The notes beneath the pieces were generated by a model. That model was given only the letters and a program-made list of their open reading frames with translations. It was not told where the DNA came from and searched no databases. Positions 7,344 to 16,179 of a stretch of DNA of 55,823 nt are shown one piece after another (the first letter of the stretch is position 1; each line of letters starts with the position of its first letter). Source of the stretch: an uncultured Bacteroidales bacterium (GTDB lineage Bacteria > Bacteroidota > Bacteroidia > Bacteroidales > UBA932); assembly GCA_944325505.1 (NCBI GenBank), contig CALVAJ010000013.1, positions 1 to 55,823 on the forward strand, written 5' to 3'. The translations under genes and the position numbers were made by a program.

Positions 7344-9239
7344 ATGGATATCAGGATATTACCGGGCAATATAGCCAATATGATAGCTGCAGGAGAGGTC
7401 GTGCAGAGGCCTGCTTCTGTGGTCAAGGAACTTATGGAGAATGCCATTGATGCCGGCGCAGACCATGTGTCGGTAGTCGTCAGGGATGCAGGGAAAACCC
7501 TTATCCGGGTGATAGACAACGGTTGCGGCATGACTCCTGATGATGCGGTCGTGTGCTTTGAAAGGCATGCGACTTCCAAGATAGCATCCAAGGAGGATCT
7601 GATGAACATAACGACTTTCGGATTCAGGGGAGAGGCCCTTGCTTCCATTGCCGCTGTTTCAGAGGTTACCCTGAAGACCCGCAGGGCAGAGGACGAACTG
7701 GGATGTGAAGTGGTGTTTGCAGATTCCAGACACGTGTCTACCAATGAGATATCCACTCCTAAAGGATCCAGTTTCGCTGTGCGGAACCTGTTCTATAACG
7801 TCCCTGCCCGCCGCAAGTTCCTCAAGTCCGACAATGTGGAGTTCAAGCACATAGTCTCAGAGTTCACCCATGTCGCGCTGACACGGCACGACATGGAATT
7901 CGATCTGGTCCACAATGACCGGGATGTTTATGTGCTGAAACCGGCCAAGTCCCTGAAGTTCAGAATACAGGATATGTTCGGCAAAGGTGTGGCACAGAAC
8001 CTTGTGGACATCCATGCCGAAACTTCTGTCGTAAAGGTCGGCGGATATGCGGCCAGGCCGGATTCCGCGACCAAGACCCAGAGCAACCAGTATTTTTTCA
8101 TCAACGGCCGCTATTTCAGGAGCGCGTATTTCCATAAGGCTGTAATGCGTGCTTATGAGAAATTGCTGCCGGACGGTTACAGTCCGTCCTATTTCATTTA
8201 CATGGAGACGGATCCGGGTGCTGTGGATGTGAACATCAGTCCGACGAAGACTGAAGTCAAGTTTGAGGATGACAGCGTCATTTTCCAGATTCTGTATGCC
8301 TGTGTCAAGGAAGCTTTGGGAAAGAACTCATTCGGGGCGGCCATCGATTTCGATACTGAAGGGATGCCTGATATTCCGGTGTTCGGACGGCATTTCGATG
8401 ATCTGTACCAGACCAGGGAACCCTCTACAGGGGCTGATTCAGGATACAATCCTTTTGACAATGACGGCTTTCCGTCCGAAGAGCAGCATTTTACCAATGT
8501 CATCGGTGGATTCTCCCCGTCTTCCGGCTACCCTGAAGGCAGTGACGGTTTCCCGCCGGTATCGGGTGACGGCACGCCGGCCGGCGTACAGGACCGGACA
8601 CCGTTCCATGGTACGTCAGGATATGTCGATGAAAGGGATGACTACGGGAAACTTTTCGAAGACAAGACATTGCCGTCGAAGTCCGTACTCATTTTCCAGG
8701 GAAAGTATATTCTGACCCAGGTGAAGTCGGGACTGCTTGTGGTCAATATCAGGAGGGCTACTGAACGCATTCTGTTCGAGAAATTCCTGGACGCATATTC
8801 AAAGAACGGACATATCACTCAGACAACCCTTTTCCCTGTTTCGGTCCGGACCGGAGTGGAAAATGTCCTGCTGTTCCGTGAGCATGCCGGAATGCTCGCT
8901 TCTTTGGGATTCGACATAAGTCCGTTCGGGAATGATACCATAGTGGTAAACGGCGTTCCTGAGGGCTATTCCGCCGAGCCGGGGAAAGTAGAGATGATGG
9001 TTACTGATCTGATAGCGGTGCTTTCCGATGACCGGAGTCTGCTTCCGGAGACGATGGCCTCGACAATAGCAGGGCGTTTTGCCAAGATCGGGGCTGCGGG
9101 CAGAGACCCTCTGACTTCTCCGATAGAGGCCCAGAGGCTGATAGATTCCCTTTTCGCCTGTTCCAATGCCGAATATACCAGCTCCGGACACAAGACCATG
9201 GTCATCCTGCCGGCAGATGAACTGGACAGGAGATTCTGA
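7344..9239 (+). CDS. mutL: DNA mismatch repair protein MutL
   Basis: MutL couples mismatch recognition by MutS to strand removal. The N-terminal GHKL ATPase is intact: ELMENAIDAGAD (motif I), DNGCGM (motif II), ATSKI and GFRGEALASIAAVSEV (motif III), plus the transducer domain with the conserved segment VDVNISPTKTEVKF. A variable linker follows (about residues 350-440), then a C-terminal dimerisation domain. At about residue 468, where endonuclease-type MutL proteins have DQHAxxER, this protein reads NIRRATER, so the metal-binding Asp and His appear lost. Length 631 is typical. Confidence 0.95.
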   Translation: MDIRILPGNIANMIAAGEVVQRPASVVKELMENAIDAGADHVSVVVRDAGKTLIRVIDNGCGMTPDDAVVCFERHATSKIASKEDLMNITTFGFRGEALASIAAVSEVTLKTRRAEDELGCEVVFADSRHVSTNEISTPKGSSFAVRNLFYNVPARRKFLKSDNVEFKHIVSEFTHVALTRHDMEFDLVHNDRDVYVLKPAKSLKFRIQDMFGKGVAQNLVDIHAETSVVKVGGYAARPDSATKTQSNQYFFINGRYFRSAYFHKAVMRAYEKLLPDGYSPSYFIYMETDPGAVDVNISPTKTEVKFEDDSVIFQILYACVKEALGKNSFGAAIDFDTEGMPDIPVFGRHFDDLYQTREPSTGADSGYNPFDNDGFPSEEQHFTNVIGGFSPSSGYPEGSDGFPPVSGDGTPAGVQDRTPFHGTSGYVDERDDYGKLFEDKTLPSKSVLIFQGKYILTQVKSGLLVVNIRRATERILFEKFLDAYSKNGHITQTTLFPVSVRTGVENVLLFREHAGMLASLGFDISPFGNDTIVVNGVPEGYSAEPGKVEMMVTDLIAVLSDDRSLLPETMASTIAGRFAKIGAAGRDPLTSPIEAQRLIDSLFACSNAEYTSSGHKTMVILPADELDRRF

Positions 9240-9269
9240 TTATTTTTTAATAAGGAAATTTTCAATCAA

Positions 9270-9962
9270 ATGAGTTATTACAGCTATAACAGCGGAGGTT
9301 TCTTTTCTTCAATCCCTCCTGTTACCAAGAATATAATAATCATAAATGTGCTGGTGTGGATCATGGCCGCACTGAGGCCGGATTTCATGTACGAGACATT
9401 TTCGCTCTTCTATCCGACATCGCACTACTTCAGACCATGGCAGATCATAACCCATATGTTCATGCACGGGGGCTTCTGGCATTTGTTCTTCAACATGTAC
9501 ACTCTGTTCATATTCGGATGCGTGCTCGAGAGGATGTGGGGACCGAAAAAATTCCTGCTTTTCTACTTTGTTACAGGCATAGGGGCTGCGCTTCTGCATA
9601 CGGGAGTCCAGGCATTGGAAATGCAGGCATACATGTCGCAGGCAGCGGAGGGCTCCGTATCGGCGGTAAAGGCAATCCATGATCTGAAAATGACTCCTAC
9701 GGTGGGGGCCTCCGGGGCAATATACGGTGTCCTGATAGGATATGCCATGCTGTTCCCGGATTCGGTCCTTACGCTGATCTTCCCTCCGGTGTCCTTGAAA
9801 GCCAAATGGTTTGTCATTATTTTCGCAGTGATAGAACTTGTAACCGGCGTGTTCGGGATGGGTGGAGGTATCGCCCACTTCGCACATCTCGGCGGCATGC
9901 TTTTCGGCTGGCTGCTGATACAGTATTGGAAAAAAAGGCACACTCTCTATACATACAGGTAG
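9270..9962 (+). CDS. Rhomboid family intramembrane serine protease
   Basis: A membrane protease that cuts transmembrane substrates. It shows the rhomboid signatures HMFMHGGFWHLFFNMYTLFIFG (oxyanion Asn about residue 75), GASGAIYG (nucleophile Ser148) and HFAHLGGMLFGWLL (catalytic His about residue 206), spread over about six hydrophobic segments. The insertion at residues 115-140 (MQAYMSQAAEGSV...) between two membrane segments is somewhat long. The gene follows mutL by 30 bases and precedes the EEP gene by 3 bases, so they form a transcription unit. The substrate is unknown. Confidence 0.93.
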   Translation: MSYYSYNSGGFFSSIPPVTKNIIIINVLVWIMAALRPDFMYETFSLFYPTSHYFRPWQIITHMFMHGGFWHLFFNMYTLFIFGCVLERMWGPKKFLLFYFVTGIGAALLHTGVQALEMQAYMSQAAEGSVSAVKAIHDLKMTPTVGASGAIYGVLIGYAMLFPDSVLTLIFPPVSLKAKWFVIIFAVIELVTGVFGMGGGIAHFAHLGGMLFGWLLIQYWKKRHTLYTYR

Positions 9963-9965
9963 GTT

Positions 9966-11045
9966 ATGTCCAGGAACGGATTTGCAGGTATTACGGCCCG
10001 CATCCTGATGCTCATGGCGGCAGGAGTGCAGGTGCTCTCATACCTGTCGGTTCTGGTGAATCCTTCCAGGATGTGGATAATGACCGTATTCGGACTGTTT
10101 TTCATTCCGGTTTTCCTTCTTAATACGGTTCTGCTGGCCTGGGCCCTGAAGCGCAGGTCGCGTACTTTCATTATTCCGCTGCTGGCTTTGCTGCCGTCCG
10201 TCTTTTTTGTAGGGAAATATGTGCAGTTTTCCGCTTCTGGCGAAGAAGCGCGCCGTAGCGGGGATGACGGGAAACGGACCGTCAGGATTGTATCCTATAA
10301 CGTGGGACGTTTCGCCTCGTCGTCATATATAGACAGGAGGCAGGATTGCGCCGATTCGGTGACCGTATTCCTGAAAAGCTGCGATGCCGACATTATCTGC
10401 CTGCAGGAGGTCTATTTCCGGAACATCGCTTCCCTGAGGGCTTTCCTGTCCTCAGGATTCAAGGGATACAAGGCGGAATATTACATGAATATAGGGAAGA
10501 AAGGATGTTTCGGGAATGTGACTCTCAGCCGGTTCAAGGCAGTGGATAAAGGCGTGGTGTCTTTTGAGAAGAGTACGAATATGGCTCTGTATACTGATTA
10601 TTCCACGGCCGGCGGCAATGTGAGGATATACAATTGCCATTTGGAAAGCTATGCCCTTTCCTTGCCGAAGTTCGTCAAATCGCTAAGGAATCATGACAGG
10701 GAATTCTTCCGGAAAACGGAAGAAAAAGTCCGGGAATCCATTGCCCGCAGGCCGGAGCAGGTGGATATGATACTTGAAGACATAGCCTCGTCTCCGGTGG
10801 AGTCTTTTGTCTGCGGGGACTTTAATGACAACCCGATGTCTTATACGTATTTCAGGCTTTCGAAAGACAGGTCCGACAGCTTTGTCGAAGCCGGGACCGG
10901 ATTCGGTGCGACATATTCGTTCCTGTGGCCCATGCTCAGGATAGACTATGTGCTTTATCCGGAACGGTTCCGTGCCGTATATCATAAAACTCTTAAAGTC
11001 AAGTATTCTGATCACTATCCGGTGGTAGCGGATATTATTATATGA
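9966..11045 (+). CDS. Membrane-anchored endonuclease/exonuclease/phosphatase family protein
   Basis: Residues about 10-90 hold two or three hydrophobic segments. The rest is an EEP-fold metal-dependent phosphoesterase: VSYNVGRF (metal-binding Asn), DIICLQEVYF (catalytic Glu), GDFNDNP (Asp/Asn pair), IDYVLYP and YSDHYPV at the C-terminus (catalytic His). The same fold serves nucleases, sphingomyelinases and inositol phosphatases, so the substrate cannot be told. The catalytic part probably faces outward from the membrane (inference). It starts 3 bases after the rhomboid stop and is followed within 10 bases by the M23 peptidase gene. Confidence 0.88.
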   Translation: MSRNGFAGITARILMLMAAGVQVLSYLSVLVNPSRMWIMTVFGLFFIPVFLLNTVLLAWALKRRSRTFIIPLLALLPSVFFVGKYVQFSASGEEARRSGDDGKRTVRIVSYNVGRFASSSYIDRRQDCADSVTVFLKSCDADIICLQEVYFRNIASLRAFLSSGFKGYKAEYYMNIGKKGCFGNVTLSRFKAVDKGVVSFEKSTNMALYTDYSTAGGNVRIYNCHLESYALSLPKFVKSLRNHDREFFRKTEEKVRESIARRPEQVDMILEDIASSPVESFVCGDFNDNPMSYTYFRLSKDRSDSFVEAGTGFGATYSFLWPMLRIDYVLYPERFRAVYHKTLKVKYSDHYPVVADIII

Positions 11046-11054
11046 TGATTGTTT

Positions 11055-12323
11055 ATGAACCGGTATAATTTATTCAGGACAATATTTCCGTCTGTTCTTC
11101 TTCTTGTGTGCTCCGTTTCTTGCGGCAGGGGCGGTCAGGACCGTACAGACGGGCATGCGGAGGAAAATATCGCAGACAGTACAGAAGTGTATGGCATACA
11201 GGGGTTCGATGCCGGTAATTATACTCTCAGGGAGGATAAGGTCCGCAGGGGAGAGTTTTTTGCCGATCTTCTTATGAAGCTCGGTATGGATGCGCAGCAG
11301 GCGTACAACCTGTCTGCGTCCTGCGATACGGTCTTCGATGTAAGGACTCTGCGGGTGGGCAACGGCTATAAGGCCTATTATACCGCAGATACGCTTGAAT
11401 ATCTGGTGTATGAGAAAGACAGGCTTAGAAGTGTGGTTTTCAAGTGTACCGAACCTTATGTCATATACAACACGGAAAAGCCTGTGAGTGTGGAGAGAAG
11501 ATATGCTGACGTGACTATCGAACATTCCCTGTGGGAAGACATGCTGGAAGAAGGCGTTTCCCCGCTTCTGATTCTCAGCCTGTCTGATATCTATGCCTGG
11601 ACGGTCGATTTTTTCGGGCTTCAGAAAGGCGACCGCTTCAGGGTCTTCTATGACCAGAAAGTCTGTGAAGGGGATGTAATAGCCGTAGATACGGTCAGAT
11701 ATGCTGTCTTTTCCCATGCAGGAGAAGAGTTCCCGATGGTAATGTTCGACCAGGGAGACGGGGGCAACATTTATTGGAACGAAAAAGGGGAGAGCATGAG
11801 AAAGGCTTTCCTGAAAGCGCCTCTGTCCTATTCCAGAATAAGTTCCGGATTTTCCTATGCCCGCAGGCATCCTATCACGAGGAAAGTGCAGCCGCATACC
11901 GGAGTGGATTATGCTGCCCCGAAAGGGACACCGGTGATGTCTATCGGCGACGGGGTGGTGACGAGTATGAAAAATGAAGGCGCCGGAGGCAATGTAGTGC
12001 GTATCAAGCACAACTCTGTATACCGGACGGCTTATCTGCATCTTTCGAAGTTTGCTTCGGGGCTCAGGACAGGCCAAAGGGTGCATCAGGGGCAGGTCAT
12101 CGGCTATGTCGGCTCGACAGGGCGCAGCACCGGACCTCATCTTGATTTCAGGGTATGGAAAAACGGTACCCCGATCAACCCCCTGAAGATGGAATCTCCT
12201 CCTGCAGAGCCGGTAAAGGCTGAATTCAAGGCGGAGTTCGACAGAGTGGCAGCCTCCTGCCGCAGTATGGCTGATACGCTGAAAGCAAGGGATCTGTCTT
12301 TGGAAGTATTCGGATATCTATAA
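11055..12323 (+). CDS. M23 family metallopeptidase, lipoprotein
   Basis: A murein hydrolase-type protein anchored by a lipoprotein signal (lipobox-like SVSCGRG). The N-terminal half resembles the regulatory part of Bacteroidetes M23 enzymes. The C-terminal half is the LytM-like domain: HTGVDYAAPKGTPV (zinc ligands His and Asp), AYLHLS, and GPHLDFRVWKNGTPINPL. Where most M23 peptidases have HxH (GPHLHFE) this one has HLD, so the last zinc ligand is Asp, if used. It may cleave peptidoglycan cross-bridges or be a non-catalytic activator. The start is the ATG at 11055; an in-frame TTG at 11049 is less likely. Confidence 0.9.
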   Translation: MNRYNLFRTIFPSVLLLVCSVSCGRGGQDRTDGHAEENIADSTEVYGIQGFDAGNYTLREDKVRRGEFFADLLMKLGMDAQQAYNLSASCDTVFDVRTLRVGNGYKAYYTADTLEYLVYEKDRLRSVVFKCTEPYVIYNTEKPVSVERRYADVTIEHSLWEDMLEEGVSPLLILSLSDIYAWTVDFFGLQKGDRFRVFYDQKVCEGDVIAVDTVRYAVFSHAGEEFPMVMFDQGDGGNIYWNEKGESMRKAFLKAPLSYSRISSGFSYARRHPITRKVQPHTGVDYAAPKGTPVMSIGDGVVTSMKNEGAGGNVVRIKHNSVYRTAYLHLSKFASGLRTGQRVHQGQVIGYVGSTGRSTGPHLDFRVWKNGTPINPLKMESPPAEPVKAEFKAEFDRVAASCRSMADTLKARDLSLEVFGYL

Positions 12324-12330
12324 TTTTCAA

Positions 12331-12939
12331 ATGATTATGATAAAAAATATCATATTCGATTTCGGCGGGGTCCTTCTGGACTGGAATCCGGAATATCTCT
12401 ATAAGGATTATTTCAAGGACGGACGGGAAATGAGGCATTTTCTGGACAACGTCTGTACGTTGGAGCGCAATTCGGAGCTGGACTGCGGCGTACCTTTCGT
12501 CGACTGGGTGAAGAAATACCAGGCAATGTATCCTGAGTATAGCGAAGCCATCGCCTTGTACCATACAGGCTGGCCGAAGATGCTTGGCGGGCTGCTCCCT
12601 GACGGGGTTGCGTTGCTCCGTGACATGAAAGCGGCAGGATATGGCATTTACGGGCTTACCAACTGGTCGGCGGAGACTATATGTTATGCGTATGAGGCTT
12701 TCGGGGATATGAAGCGGCTTTTTGACGGCATCGTCGTTTCAGGTGAGGAGAAGACGCTGAAGCCCGGGCCTGAAATCTACCGTATTCTTCTGGACCGTTA
12801 CTCTCTCCGGTCTGAAGAATGTGTCTTTCTGGATGACAGCCGGAAAAATGTGGACGGAGCCATAGCCGTGGGAATCAACGGTATACTGTATGACGACATC
12901 ACCCGCGTACGCAGCGAACTGTCCGGATTGCTGAAGTGA
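12331..12939 (+). CDS. HAD-superfamily hydrolase (subfamily IA)
   Basis: A small-molecule phosphatase or dehalogenase-like protein. It has HAD motif I IIFDFGGVLLDWN (nucleophile Asp), a helical cap, motif II in GLTNWS, motif III lysine in KTLKPGPEIYRILL, and motif IV VFLDDSRKNVDGA. About 200 residues, complete. It starts 7 bases after the M23 gene. The DFGGVLLD form is typical of the YihX / alpha-D-glucose-1-phosphatase-like branch; the actual substrate is unknown. An ATG at 12337 is an alternative start. Confidence 0.9.
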   Translation: MIMIKNIIFDFGGVLLDWNPEYLYKDYFKDGREMRHFLDNVCTLERNSELDCGVPFVDWVKKYQAMYPEYSEAIALYHTGWPKMLGGLLPDGVALLRDMKAAGYGIYGLTNWSAETICYAYEAFGDMKRLFDGIVVSGEEKTLKPGPEIYRILLDRYSLRSEECVFLDDSRKNVDGAIAVGINGILYDDITRVRSELSGLLK

Positions 12940-13035
12940 GTGCAGAGTCTCCATTGCCGGAGGCCGGACATGACTGATGAAAACGATGACAAGATTCTGT
13001 CACAAAAGACAGGGTCATCCGTCTATATATGCAGA

Positions 13036-13530
13036 ATGGAAGGAAAGACACTGGAAAATACCTTGGGCAGCATCAGGCCGCGTCTGCTCTTTTACGCCAC
13101 GAGACTGCTGCATGACGCATCCCAGGCGGAAGATATAGTACAGGATGCCGTACTTTCATTCCTCGGATCGCTTGACAAGGGTACGGAAATCCGGAACAGG
13201 GAGTCATTCCTGATGAGGACGGTGCGGAACGCATGTCTGGACAGGATAAGATACGGTTCCGTGCGGGTGACGGTTCCGGTTGAGGAGCTGAAGTCTTCCG
13301 GTCCGGCCGTGCAGGGAGAAAGAGAGGCAGAGCTTTCCGACCAGGTCGCACTGGTGGCCAGAATGGTGGAGAAAATGCCTGAGAATTACCGCTCCATATT
13401 CATCCTCAGGGACATGATGGGATATGAACTGTCCGAGATAGCACAGATGATGGATATGAAGGAGCCGGCTGTCAGGAAGGCCCTTTCCAGGGCCAGGATG
13501 CAGATCAGGGAAACCCTTATGGAACCATAG
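13036..13530 (+). CDS. ECF-type RNA polymerase sigma factor
   Basis: A sigma-70 family factor with only regions 2 and 4. Region 2: RLLFYATRLLHDASQAEDIVQDAVLSFL, then SFLMRTVRNACLDRIR for core binding and -10 recognition. Region 4: LPENYR-like MPENYRSIFILRDMMGYELSEIAQMM and VRKALSRARMQIRETL, a helix-turn-helix. An in-frame ATG at 12970 would add 22 residues that do not look like sigma sequence. One base separates it from the next gene, which looks like its anti-sigma factor. Neighbouring susC/D genes, the usual partners, are absent. Confidence 0.92.
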   Translation: MEGKTLENTLGSIRPRLLFYATRLLHDASQAEDIVQDAVLSFLGSLDKGTEIRNRESFLMRTVRNACLDRIRYGSVRVTVPVEELKSSGPAVQGEREAELSDQVALVARMVEKMPENYRSIFILRDMMGYELSEIAQMMDMKEPAVRKALSRARMQIRETLMEP

Positions 13531-13531
13531 C

Positions 13532-14047
13532 ATGGACATGGAAACTAAAGATAAACATATCAGACGCCTTGTTGACAAATATTTTGAAGGCCGGACTTCG
13601 CTGGACGAGGAAAAGGAGCTCTCGGAGTATTTCCGCGGCGGGGAAGTGCGGGAGGAATTCCGCAGGTTCGCCCCTCTGTTCGCTTTCAGGGACGCCTGTG
13701 CATACCGCCAGGCCATGCCGGAAAGGAAATCATGGACACGTCCGAAGGCGGTGAGGCTACTTGTCGCAGCCGCGGCGGCCGCAGCCGTTGTCTGTGCTGT
13801 CGTTATCCCGCGGTCTTTCAGTAAAGACCATGAAGCGGAGACGGGTGTCATCAGTCCGGCCTGCATGGCGGAAAACTTGCAGCGGGTCATGGAACTGGGC
13901 GGAAACGGCATTTCATCGCTTTCTGCAAAGCCTGCCGGCAATGCTGCCCTTGTTACGGCTACCATGGCTGACGGAACGGTAAAGACATATATCATGACGT
14001 GTGATGACGGTGAAGGATCCGCATCGTTTATCGCATTGAATGAATAA
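13532..14047 (+). CDS. Probable anti-sigma factor, single-pass membrane protein
   Basis: A 171-residue protein with an acidic/basic helical N-terminal part (KHIRRLVDKYFEGRTSLDEEKELSEYF, residues 8-34) resembling Bacteroidetes anti-sigma helices. One alanine-rich transmembrane segment follows (about residues 75-91, LLVAAAAAAAVVCAVVI) and then a periplasmic tail of about 75 residues. It lacks the large periplasmic FecR domain, so it is a short form. Its position directly after the sigma gene is the main reason for the call. The periplasmic tail may sense the product of the next gene (inference). Confidence 0.7.
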   Translation: MDMETKDKHIRRLVDKYFEGRTSLDEEKELSEYFRGGEVREEFRRFAPLFAFRDACAYRQAMPERKSWTRPKAVRLLVAAAAAAAVVCAVVIPRSFSKDHEAETGVISPACMAENLQRVMELGGNGISSLSAKPAGNAALVTATMADGTVKTYIMTCDDGEGSASFIALNE

Positions 14048-14099
14048 TCAAGATTTATATCATTAAATTTCAAAACAGCTTCTAAAAACAGAAAAAGAC

Positions 14100-14867
14100 A
14101 TGAAAACTCTGATAATCTCGGCATTATGCGCTCTGGCGCTGTGTTCCGTACCGTATGGTGCGGAGGCAAGACCTGCACAGTCCGACACTCTTGACAGGTA
14201 TGTGATAGACGGTGTGGATGTTACTGGCTTCGACGGAAGCCAGCTGGTAGGGAAAACAATACAGTCGTATGATGTTACGGTCTCCAAATCCGGCAGGACC
14301 GTATGTCGTACCCACTCTATAACGACTTTGCCTTCCTTGTCTGATCTTCGGGGGAAGTTTTCCGGCATGAGCCTGAGTCTGGATGCGCTGAAAAAGTTGG
14401 AAGATATTGATTTTGAGGAAATCAAGAAAATGGGAGCCGGTGATATGGAGAAGTTGAAAGAACAGATAGACGACCTGAAGGATGAACTGGAGATATACAG
14501 GAACATCTCGGCAGATGTAATGTACCGTCCGCTGATAATTGTAGACGGCACGGAGACCGAATCATTTCCGGATCCTCAGGATATCGCTTCGGTCATAGTC
14601 ATCAAACCCGGTTCAAAAGCAGCCCTGGAGTATGGGGACAAGGCCAGGAACGGCGTTCTGGAGATCAACACCAAGAAGAACGCTCCGCTTGATTCTGCCA
14701 GGCCTGTGGTCATACTGGACGGCAAGGAAGTCTCCTCGGATGTCATGAATACTCTCGACCCAGAGAAAATACAGTCCGTCACCGTGTTCAAGAATGCGGA
14801 AGATGTCAAAAAATACACCGATGACCCGAACCGCGGTGTGATAGTGATCAAAACGAAGGGCAAATAG
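14100..14867 (+). CDS. Exported protein with two TonB-plug-like segments
   Basis: Signal peptide at residues 1-24, then a first region (residues about 30-85), a charged helical stretch (LEDIDFEEIKKMGAGDMEKLKEQIDDLKDELE, given here only as about residues 98-132), and two repeats at about 140-200 and 200-255. Each repeat reads like the plug of SusC-type receptors: a VVDG/ILDG turn, then DPQDIASVIVIK...ARNGVLEINTKK or DPEKIQSVTVFK...NRGVIVIKTK. There is no barrel. It follows the sigma/anti-sigma pair by about 50 bases and ends at a strong terminator, so the three form one operon. Function unknown; it may signal to the anti-sigma tail (inference). Confidence 0.75.
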   Translation: MKTLIISALCALALCSVPYGAEARPAQSDTLDRYVIDGVDVTGFDGSQLVGKTIQSYDVTVSKSGRTVCRTHSITTLPSLSDLRGKFSGMSLSLDALKKLEDIDFEEIKKMGAGDMEKLKEQIDDLKDELEIYRNISADVMYRPLIIVDGTETESFPDPQDIASVIVIKPGSKAALEYGDKARNGVLEINTKKNAPLDSARPVVILDGKEVSSDVMNTLDPEKIQSVTVFKNAEDVKKYTDDPNRGVIVIKTKGK

Positions 14868-14937
14868 ATGTCAGGGGGTGCCGGGAAATCGGCGGGAGTG
14901 TCCTGGGAATAACAGAATATCGGATAATATCCGAGGC

Positions 14938-14970
14938 ATATCCGGAAATTGCATTTTCCGGATATTTTTT
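14938..14970 (+). terminator. Rho-independent terminator after the sigma operon
   Basis: ATATCCGGAAA (14938-14948) pairs perfectly with 14955-14965 and runs into TTTTTT (14965-14970). It closes the ECF sigma operon. Confidence 0.88.
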
Positions 14971-14977
14971 ATCTTTG
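14970..14977 (+). promoter_or_regulatory. -7 box for the FabH-like gene
   Basis: TATCTTTG overlaps the end of the preceding terminator's T tract by one base. It implies a leader of about 120 bases before the start at 15108. I see no recognisable riboswitch in that leader. Confidence 0.5.
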
Positions 14978-15107
14978 CACCCGCAGTTTGCCATCCTGTG
15001 CTGTGCGCAAGATGCTCAGACGGGTTCCGGTTGTTAAATGGTAGAATATTGAATATTAGGATAATATAATTAAATAAAACCGTCGAACTGACGTTAAATA
15101 TTTAGAG

Positions 15108-16085
15108 ATGAATAAGGTAACCGTAACAGCCATAGGGGCATACCACCCTTGTGACAAGATCACTAATGAATTCTTTGAAAGCCGCCTGGACACTTCCGAC
15201 CAGTGGATAAGGGAACGGACAGGTATCGAAAGCAGATATTTCACCCAAAAAGACGAATATACAGGAGACATGTGCGTAAAGGCCGCCCTGGACATGAAGG
15301 AAAACTACGGAGTGGATTTCTCCGATGTGGACATGATCCTGGTGGCTACCATGACTGCCGACCATGTCGTACCGAATGTCGCATGTCAGATACAGGACAG
15401 CTTTGGCATCAGATCCACAGGCGCCATAGACCTCACCTGCGCTTGTTCAGGCTTCTGCTATGCCATGTCTCTGGCAAAAGGCCTTATAGCCAGCGGAATG
15501 CATAAGAAAATCCTGGTTTTCGGAGCGGAGACCATGTCCAGGATCCTTGATTTCACCGACAGGAACACCTGTATCCTTTTCGGCGATGCTGCCGCTTGTG
15601 TCCTTGTAGAGGCTACGGAAGGGGAGAACACAGTGTTCGAGTCCATCTGCGGGACGGACGGCAGTATGGGCAAGGAACTGTATATGAGCATGAGAAGCAA
15701 CCGTGCCAACGGCGAGGAAATCCTGGCCGACGGATTCGTCCACCAGAACGGGAGGGCAGTCTACAAATGGGCTGTCACCACTCTTGCACAGGGACTGGAA
15801 GACCTGGCCGCGAAGAACGGGCTTACGCTTGACGGGGTGGACAGGTTCGTTCCTCACAGCGCCAATTACAGAATGCTCGAAGCGGTATTTTCACGTCTCG
15901 GCATACCGATGGACAAATGCGTTGAAAGTGTCTGCAAGTACGGAAACACTTCCGCCGCATCAGTACCTCTGGCATGGTATTACGGCATTAAGGAAGGCCG
16001 CATAAAGAAAGGAGACACCATGCTGATGCTCGGTTTCGGTGCGGGACTTACATACGCAGGTATCTGTGTGAAGAATATGTTATAA
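15108..16085 (+). CDS. fabH: 3-oxoacyl-ACP synthase III (KAS III, FabH-like)
   Basis: A condensing enzyme that joins an acyl-CoA primer to malonyl-ACP. It has the FabH start (TSDQWIRERTGIESRY), the nucleophile in DLTCACSGFCYAM (Cys113), the histidine in VDRFVPHSANYRM and the asparagine in GNTSAASVPLAWY, giving the Cys-His-Asn triad. Length 325 is normal. It has its own promoter and stands apart from other fatty-acid genes, so it may be a second, specialised FabH (for branched or unusual starters) rather than the housekeeping one (inference). Confidence 0.93.
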   Translation: MNKVTVTAIGAYHPCDKITNEFFESRLDTSDQWIRERTGIESRYFTQKDEYTGDMCVKAALDMKENYGVDFSDVDMILVATMTADHVVPNVACQIQDSFGIRSTGAIDLTCACSGFCYAMSLAKGLIASGMHKKILVFGAETMSRILDFTDRNTCILFGDAAACVLVEATEGENTVFESICGTDGSMGKELYMSMRSNRANGEEILADGFVHQNGRAVYKWAVTTLAQGLEDLAAKNGLTLDGVDRFVPHSANYRMLEAVFSRLGIPMDKCVESVCKYGNTSAASVPLAWYYGIKEGRIKKGDTMLMLGFGAGLTYAGICVKNML

Positions 16086-16179
16086 AATTTCAGCAATTCA
16101 AATTACCAGGTTCATTTGCATTGCTCTCTGCTTTTCATTATATTTGGCTTCGCCATTTATACCGTGGCCACATAATGTT

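Noticed and set aside
11070-12140. 356-codon minus-strand frame opposite the M23 peptidase gene
   Set aside because: Antisense shadow of a well-supported lipoprotein peptidase; residue composition is not protein-like.
13204-14178. 324-codon minus-strand frame over the sigma/anti-sigma genes
   Set aside because: Shadow of the ECF sigma factor and its partner, no domain seen.
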